A stretch of 10,202 nt of DNA from Methanosarcina sp. UBA402 (lineage in GTDB: Archaea > Halobacteriota > Methanosarcinia > Methanosarcinales > Methanosarcinaceae), in assembly GCA_002509325.1 (NCBI GenBank), contig DADO01000115.1:1-10202 (forward strand), in the 5' to 3' direction. Every line of letters begins with the position of its first letter. The first letter of the stretch is position 1. Below the pieces are notes generated by a model. That model saw only the letters and a list, made by a program, of their open reading frames with translations. It was not told the origin of the DNA and searched no databases. This document shows, piece by piece, positions 6,276-10,202 of the stretch. The translations under genes and the position numbers were made by a program.

Positions 6276-6693
6276 GAAGACTTCCAGATATCTCAACAAA
6301 CTAAGAATAACTTTGAATGTTTTTAGAATAGTGATGTAAAAAGCTATCGATTTTAAACTGCCAGAATGATAAATTTTCAGTGAAGAGGACGAATTCTTTT
6401 TTCTTGAGCATTTTCAACAAGATAGTCGAATTTTGCATAAATTGAGTTTAACTTTCAAAGAGCTCGAATTATTCAATAACGTATTCTAATGAACACGTTT
6501 TATAATTAAGATAAATATTATTAATTTTTTCCGAAAGTATTATATTTAGCAAAGTTTTAACTTTGAGGCACTAGTCTAAAAACTTAAAAAATTGCCTCAG
6601 AGCTCATCGCCGGACTTTGATCTTGATGAAAGAGGCAGGATTCAACCTTCAAGAGGAAAAGCAGAAAATCCCTGGAAAGAGGGGAGTGAGACG
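6276..6693. other. AT-rich intergenic region upstream of the lipoprotein operon
   Basis: No gene is supported in the first 300 bases. Near the 3' end there is a TATA-like TATTATATTTA (6538-6548), a short palindrome CAAAGT-TTTA-ACTTTG (6550-6565), and a 7-bp inverted repeat TGAGGCA/TGCCTCA (6564-6570 and 6593-6599) enclosing 22 nt. From 6580 the frame of the first lipoprotein is open, with a TTG at 6592. However, the signal peptide and ribosome binding site show translation starting at ATG 6694. Confidence 0.5.
6538..6548 (+). promoter_or_regulatory. Candidate TATA box of the lipoprotein operon
   Basis: TATTATATTTA preceded by the purine-rich CGAAAG (a possible BRE). A start site near 6570 would give a leader of about 120 nt before ATG 6694. 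Another AT-rich candidate lies at 6497-6507. The palindrome at 6550-6565 falls between the TATA box and the predicted start site, where a repressor could act. Confidence 0.35.
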
Positions 6694-7812
6694 ATGACAA
6701 ACCAGAAAACACTTACAATACTTGCGATAACCGTCCTGCTGGTTCCGGTCCTTTTTATATCGGGCTGTACCGGGGAACTCAGTGCGGAGAAAATCGTAGA
6801 ACAGATGCAGGAAAAAGAAGCCAGTATTCAGGATTATTCGTATACTATGCAAATAACCTCATACTTTGGAAATCAGACAAAGGAAATTGAGATCCAGACC
6901 CTGCAGAAGAAACCAGACAAGACAAAAACCGTTTCAATAAAACCTGAAGAAGAAGCAGGCTCAATTGCGGTTGTGGATGGAGAATTTATGTGGACTTATG
7001 ACCCGAAAACAAATACGGTCATAAAAATGGAAATGCCGGATACCCCTATATTGGGAGAGATAGATTACGCAGGAATTATTGACGAGTTTCTGAACAAAAG
7101 GGATGTCTCTCTGCTTGGCATGGAAGAAATAGACGGAAGGCCCACATACCTGCTGGAGACAAAACCAAAAGAGAAAGAAGAGGGACTCCTTATAGGCCGG
7201 ATGAAATTCTGGGTGGACAAAGAGACATGGATGTTTCTCAGGTATGAAATGTATGACAGTAGCGGAGACCTGAGTATAAAATTCGAGATCCGAGACCTCA
7301 AAATCGATCAGGGGATCCCGGACTCCGAGTTTGTATTTGAGGTGCCAGAAGGGGCAACGGTAAAGACCGTGAATTTTGACTCATTAATTCCCGAAGAAAT
7401 AACCCTCGAAGAAGCCAGAGAAGCTGCAGGATTTGAAATCCTGGTTCCGGAATACCTCCCCGAAGAGTATGCCTTTAACTATTCTACAGTCTCTAACAAC
7501 AGCTGGATAGCTCCTGAAGGGCAGGCCTTTGAGACGGTTTCCCTGAAATACGAAAACGAGGAGGGAGATTACATTTTCCTTTCGGAAACCGTATACGAAA
7601 ACAAGGCCCAGAAAGCTCACGAGGCTCAGGAAGCTCCAATCATGAATTCTGCAGAAGAAGTTTCTATTAACGGGATGGAAGGGAAGTACCTTGATCTGGG
7701 GAACATGAAAATCCTGAGCTGGAAGATAGGAGATATTGATATGAGCCTTACCGCTTCGCTGAAAAAAGATGAACTGTTGAAGATTGCGGAGTCAATACGG
7801 GAAAATGTCTGA
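6694..7812 (+). CDS. LolA-like/DUF4367 lipoprotein, copy 1
   Basis: A 372-residue exported lipoprotein starting at ATG 6694 behind GAGGGGAG at about 8-nt spacing. The signal peptide ends in lipobox FISGC, with Cys 25 as the lipid anchor. Residues about 28-225 resemble the LolA/RseB/YdcC-like beta half-barrel. Landmarks are DYSYTM (47-52), WTYDPKTNTV (100-109), RPTYLLETKPK, WVDKETW (174-180) and GIPDSEFVFEVPEGA (207-221). Residues about 240-372 resemble DUF4367, with AGFEILVPEYLPE, VSINGMEGKY and a C-terminal LLKIAESIRE. LolA-type folds bind acyl chains or other hydrophobic ligands; no ligand is known here, and archaea have no Lol pathway. It is the first gene of an apparent three-gene operon of paralogues. 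Confidence 0.88.
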   Translation: MTNQKTLTILAITVLLVPVLFISGCTGELSAEKIVEQMQEKEASIQDYSYTMQITSYFGNQTKEIEIQTLQKKPDKTKTVSIKPEEEAGSIAVVDGEFMWTYDPKTNTVIKMEMPDTPILGEIDYAGIIDEFLNKRDVSLLGMEEIDGRPTYLLETKPKEKEEGLLIGRMKFWVDKETWMFLRYEMYDSSGDLSIKFEIRDLKIDQGIPDSEFVFEVPEGATVKTVNFDSLIPEEITLEEAREAAGFEILVPEYLPEEYAFNYSTVSNNSWIAPEGQAFETVSLKYENEEGDYIFLSETVYENKAQKAHEAQEAPIMNSAEEVSINGMEGKYLDLGNMKILSWKIGDIDMSLTASLKKDELLKIAESIRENV

Positions 7813-7845
7813 AAAACTCTTTTAATGGTAATTAAACCGGAAAAT

Positions 7846-7850
7846 GGTGA
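7846..7850 (+). promoter_or_regulatory. Ribosome binding site choosing ATG 7856
   Basis: GGTGA lies 5 nt before ATG 7856 and overlaps the last base of an earlier in-frame ATG (7844). The earlier ATG has no comparable site, so translation most likely starts at 7856 (MATKKAL), parallel to the third copy (MRGKKAL). Confidence 0.6.
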
Positions 7851-7855
7851 GGAAT

Positions 7856-8950
7856 ATGGCAACAAAGAAAGCGTTATTCCTGCTGGCTCTCGTAATTCTA
7901 TCCATCTTCACATCGGGCTGCACGGAAAAAGAACTGAGTGCCGAAGAGATTGCAGCTAAAATGCTGGAAAAACAGGACAGCATTGAAGATTATTCGTACA
8001 CCATGCACATGACCTCTTACATAGGGAAAAAGGTCGTGGAAAACGAGCTTAAGACAATATACAAAAAACCACACATGATAAAAAACTTCATAGAAGAACC
8101 GGGAAAGGAAGCAGAAACGCTTGTGCTCTCTGATGGAGAATTCAGGTGGACCTATGATCCAGGGACAAACACGGTCATGAAAACAAGAATTCCTGAAACC
8201 CGGGAATTAACCGAAAATGACTATCTCTCAATCATAAAAATTTCTCTTAACGATACAGACCTATCCCTGCTCGGAACAGAGAAAATTGAAGGAAGGGAAG
8301 CCTATCTGCTGATGGCTACCCCGAAAGAGATAGGAGAGCAGGCTCCTGAATACAGCATGAAAGTCTGGATAGATAAAGAAACCTGGATGTGTCTTGGGTA
8401 TGAGATGTATGACGATAACGGGAATCCAGTATCAAAAGTAGAAATCAGGGACCTTAAAGTAAATCTCGGGATTCCGGATTCTGAGTTTGAGTTTAAAATC
8501 CCGGAAGGAGCAACCATAAAGACTAGGGAGCTCGGAAGTATTGAACCTCCTGAAGAATTAAGCCTCGAAGAAGCTAAGGAACGGGTCGGTTTTGAAATCC
8601 TGACCCCGGAGTATCTGCCCGAAGGTTATGAATTCAGCCACGCGGCGGTTTATAATACCAGTGAAACGGCCCCCGAAGGCCAGGCTTATGAGGCGGTAAT
8701 CCTGAAATACACAAAAGGGGAAGAGAGCATATCGATCACGGAAACCGTATATGAAGGCCAGGCTCCCGAATCTGCAATCATGGATACTGCCGAAGATGTT
8801 TCGATTAATGGGGCAGAAGGAAAGTATCTTTCGCTGGGGGGTATTAACGTGTTGAAGTGGAAGCTCGGAAGTGTTGACCTGGGCATGACTGCTTTTCTGG
8901 AGAAAGATGAGCTTCTGAGAATTGCGGAGTCCATACGGGAAAATGCCTGA
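7856..8950 (+). CDS. LolA-like/DUF4367 lipoprotein, copy 2
   Basis: A 364-residue paralogue of copy 1, 43 bp downstream with no terminator between. The lipobox is FTSGC, with Cys 22. The same landmarks follow in order: DYSYTM, WTYDPGTNTV, WIDKETW, GIPDSEFEFKIPEGA, then the DUF4367-like half with VGFEILTPEYLPEGYEFSH, VSINGAEGKYLSLGG and LLRIAESIRENA. It resembles copy 1 along the whole length, including the last codons and the first bases after the stop, which argues for a recent tandem duplication. Membrane-anchored and extracytoplasmic; ligand unknown. Confidence 0.88.
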   Translation: MATKKALFLLALVILSIFTSGCTEKELSAEEIAAKMLEKQDSIEDYSYTMHMTSYIGKKVVENELKTIYKKPHMIKNFIEEPGKEAETLVLSDGEFRWTYDPGTNTVMKTRIPETRELTENDYLSIIKISLNDTDLSLLGTEKIEGREAYLLMATPKEIGEQAPEYSMKVWIDKETWMCLGYEMYDDNGNPVSKVEIRDLKVNLGIPDSEFEFKIPEGATIKTRELGSIEPPEELSLEEAKERVGFEILTPEYLPEGYEFSHAAVYNTSETAPEGQAYEAVILKYTKGEESISITETVYEGQAPESAIMDTAEDVSINGAEGKYLSLGGINVLKWKLGSVDLGMTAFLEKDELLRIAESIRENA

Positions 8951-8983
8951 AAAATGAAAATAATTTCGGGAAAATATAATTCG

Positions 8984-8989
8984 GGTGAT
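8984..8989 (+). promoter_or_regulatory. Ribosome binding site choosing ATG 8997
   Basis: GGTGAT lies 7 nt before ATG 8997. It overlaps two earlier in-frame starts (GTG 8985, ATG 8988), which therefore have no site of their own. The inferred N-terminus MRGKKAL matches MATKKAL of copy 2. Confidence 0.6.
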
Positions 8990-8996
8990 GAAGAAA

Positions 8997-10190
8997 ATGA
9001 GAGGGAAAAAAGCACTGGCTGTACTGCTCCTTGTAACTCTGGCCCTTTTTGTGTCCGGATGCCAGGAAAGGGAACTCAATATAGAAGATATTGCGAAACA
9101 GATGCAGGAGAAAAATGCTGCCATTGAGGATTACTCGTATACCATGTACATCACATCATGTGCCGGAGAAGGGGTATTGGAAGACCAATGGGAAGGTCAG
9201 ATCAAGATTATGTATAAAAAACCGGGGATGATGAAGACCCATTCAAAAAATATTGGTGGAGAAAACTATGAACATATTACGGTTTCGGATGGGGAATTCA
9301 GCTGGAGTTATATGCCGGGGACAAACACGTTTTCAAAAGTAAAACTCCCGGAGTATAAAGAGCAAACAAAATCCGACTACATAAGCGGCATAGAGTATTT
9401 CCTGAATCAAACAGATGTTACGCTGCTGGGGGAAGAGGAAGTTGCCGGCAGGCCTGCGTACCTGCTTGAAACAATCCCGAAAATGGGGGTTGGAGAGGCA
9501 GCTGAAAATGAAAGTGAAAATGACGAGGAAGATGACAAGGAAGAGTTCTCTCCTGGCCCGACAAAAATCTGGATCGATAAAGAAACATTCATGCCTCTAA
9601 AATATGAAACGTATGACAGTAACGGAAACCTTGTGCAGAAAACAGAAATCCTTGACCTGAAAATCAATACAGGGATTCCGGACTCCGAATTTGAGTTTGA
9701 GGTTCCTGAAGGAGCAGAAATAATTACTGTAGAATCGGCCCCGATAGTGTTTACGGGAGATCCGGAAAGCCCGGGGAAAGTCCCTGTGGAAGATATCAAA
9801 GAGCATGCCGGTTTTGAGCCGCTGGTCCCGGAATACCTTCCCGAGGGCTATGCTTTCAGCCACTCAATGTCAATGAATACAGGGAAAGCAGCACCTGATG
9901 GACAGGTTTACGAAACGGTCAGCCTGACATATATCAATAAAAAAGAAAATAATGTCATGGTACTTACGGAAAAGGTATATGAAGGAGATCTCAGCGAATC
10001 CTCGATTATGGAAGGGGTAGAAGACATCATTATCAACGGAAAAGAAGGAAAGTATTTTGAAGAACCGGGAGACCCGGAGAGGGGAACAAAGCGGTTAAGC
10101 TGGAAAATAGGAGACGTTGAACTGAATCTTCTGGCATATATCGAAAAAGATGAATTATTGAAAATTGCAGAGTCAATTTCAGAAGCATAA
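8997..10190 (+). CDS. LolA-like/DUF4367 lipoprotein, copy 3 with acidic insert
   Basis: A 397-residue paralogue, 46 bp after copy 2. The lipobox is FVSGC, with Cys 22. It keeps DYSYTM, a diverged WSYMPGTNTF, RPAYLLETIPK, WIDKETF, GIPDSEFEFEVPEGA, the AGFEPLVPEYLPEGYAFSH start of the DUF4367-like half and LLKIAESISEA. It differs by an acidic, low-complexity insert before WIDKET (about residues 167-183, rich in Glu, Asp and Asn, bases 9495-9545). It has an extra Cys in the ITSCAGE segment and a longer C-terminal loop (KYFEEPGDPERGTKR). It is the most diverged of the three and may have a different ligand or partner. The window ends 12 bp after its TAA stop. Confidence 0.88.
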   Translation: MRGKKALAVLLLVTLALFVSGCQERELNIEDIAKQMQEKNAAIEDYSYTMYITSCAGEGVLEDQWEGQIKIMYKKPGMMKTHSKNIGGENYEHITVSDGEFSWSYMPGTNTFSKVKLPEYKEQTKSDYISGIEYFLNQTDVTLLGEEEVAGRPAYLLETIPKMGVGEAAENESENDEEDDKEEFSPGPTKIWIDKETFMPLKYETYDSNGNLVQKTEILDLKINTGIPDSEFEFEVPEGAEIITVESAPIVFTGDPESPGKVPVEDIKEHAGFEPLVPEYLPEGYAFSHSMSMNTGKAAPDGQVYETVSLTYINKKENNVMVLTEKVYEGDLSESSIMEGVEDIIINGKEGKYFEEPGDPERGTKRLSWKIGDVELNLLAYIEKDELLKIAESISEA

Positions 10191-10202
10191 ATTCTGCATC
10201 AG

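Larger units (their letters stand above)
7783..8954. repeat. Near-identical 34-bp ends of lipoprotein copies 1 and 2
   Basis: Positions 7783-7816 and 8921-8954 match at 32 of 34 bases. They cover the codons for IAESIRENV/A, the TGA stop and the first bases beyond it. Both differences are simple substitutions. Identity running into non-coding DNA marks a duplication boundary or gene conversion between the copies. The coordinates given enclose both copies. Confidence 0.8.

Noticed and set aside
7844..7846. Earlier ATG as the start of lipoprotein copy 2
   Set aside because: It lacks a ribosome binding site, and its own last base is part of the GGTGA site that serves ATG 7856.
8558..9124. Minus-strand 188-codon ORF spanning the junction of lipoprotein copies 2 and 3
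   Set aside because: It is antisense to two well-supported genes. Similar antisense ORFs recur in all three copies because of their shared codon pattern.

Overview
The window looks like a chromosomal stretch from a methanogenic archaeon, most likely Methanosarcina or a close relative. This is inferred, not searched. The grounds are AT-rich intergenic DNA, Shine-Dalgarno sites of the GGTGAT type, TATA-like boxes, several archaeal-type lipoproteins with a Gly-Cys lipobox, and protein families common in Methanosarcinales (stand-alone SAM hydroxide adenosyltransferase, a DUF1616-like lipoprotein, LolA-like/DUF4367 lipoproteins). Genes are loosely spaced, with long AT-rich gaps.

Layout. Positions 1-375 hold no gene but contain a 123-bp MITE-like element with near-perfect terminal inverted repeats (103-225). 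A minus-strand SAM hydroxide adenosyltransferase (376-1164) is divergent from a plus-strand lipoprotein resembling the soluble part of DUF1616 (1286-1798). This converges on a minus-strand QueG-like double [4Fe-4S] protein (1902-2645), which is itself divergent from a 63-residue membrane/coiled-coil protein (2722-2913) ending in the window's only amber stop among called genes. Next, all on the minus strand, come a NatAB-like ABC exporter (ATPase 4104-4961, permease 3071-4114, overlapping by 11 bp), a one-domain O6-alkylguanine-DNA alkyltransferase (5155-5625) preceded by a duplicated translation-initiation region that creates a 22-codon leader ORF, and an 89-residue membrane-anchored protein (5909-6178). 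A cluster of about four 15-16 bp tandem repeats lies upstream of that last gene.

The final 3.5 kb (6694-10190, plus strand) is an apparent operon of three tandem paralogous lipoproteins of 372, 364 and 397 residues. Each has a lipobox, a LolA/RseB-like N-terminal half and a DUF4367-like C-terminal half. They are separated by only 43-46 bp, and the first two still share 32 of 34 bases across the stop codon, so the array looks like a fairly recent expansion. The window ends 12 bp after the third copy, so further copies may follow.

The window has no rRNA, tRNA, CRISPR array or complete transposase that I can recognise. The least conventional signals are the lipoprotein triplication, the duplicated initiation region and leader ORF in front of the alkyltransferase, the apparent non-ATG (CTG) start of the ABC ATPase, the tandem repeats at 6217-6275 and the MITE-like element.
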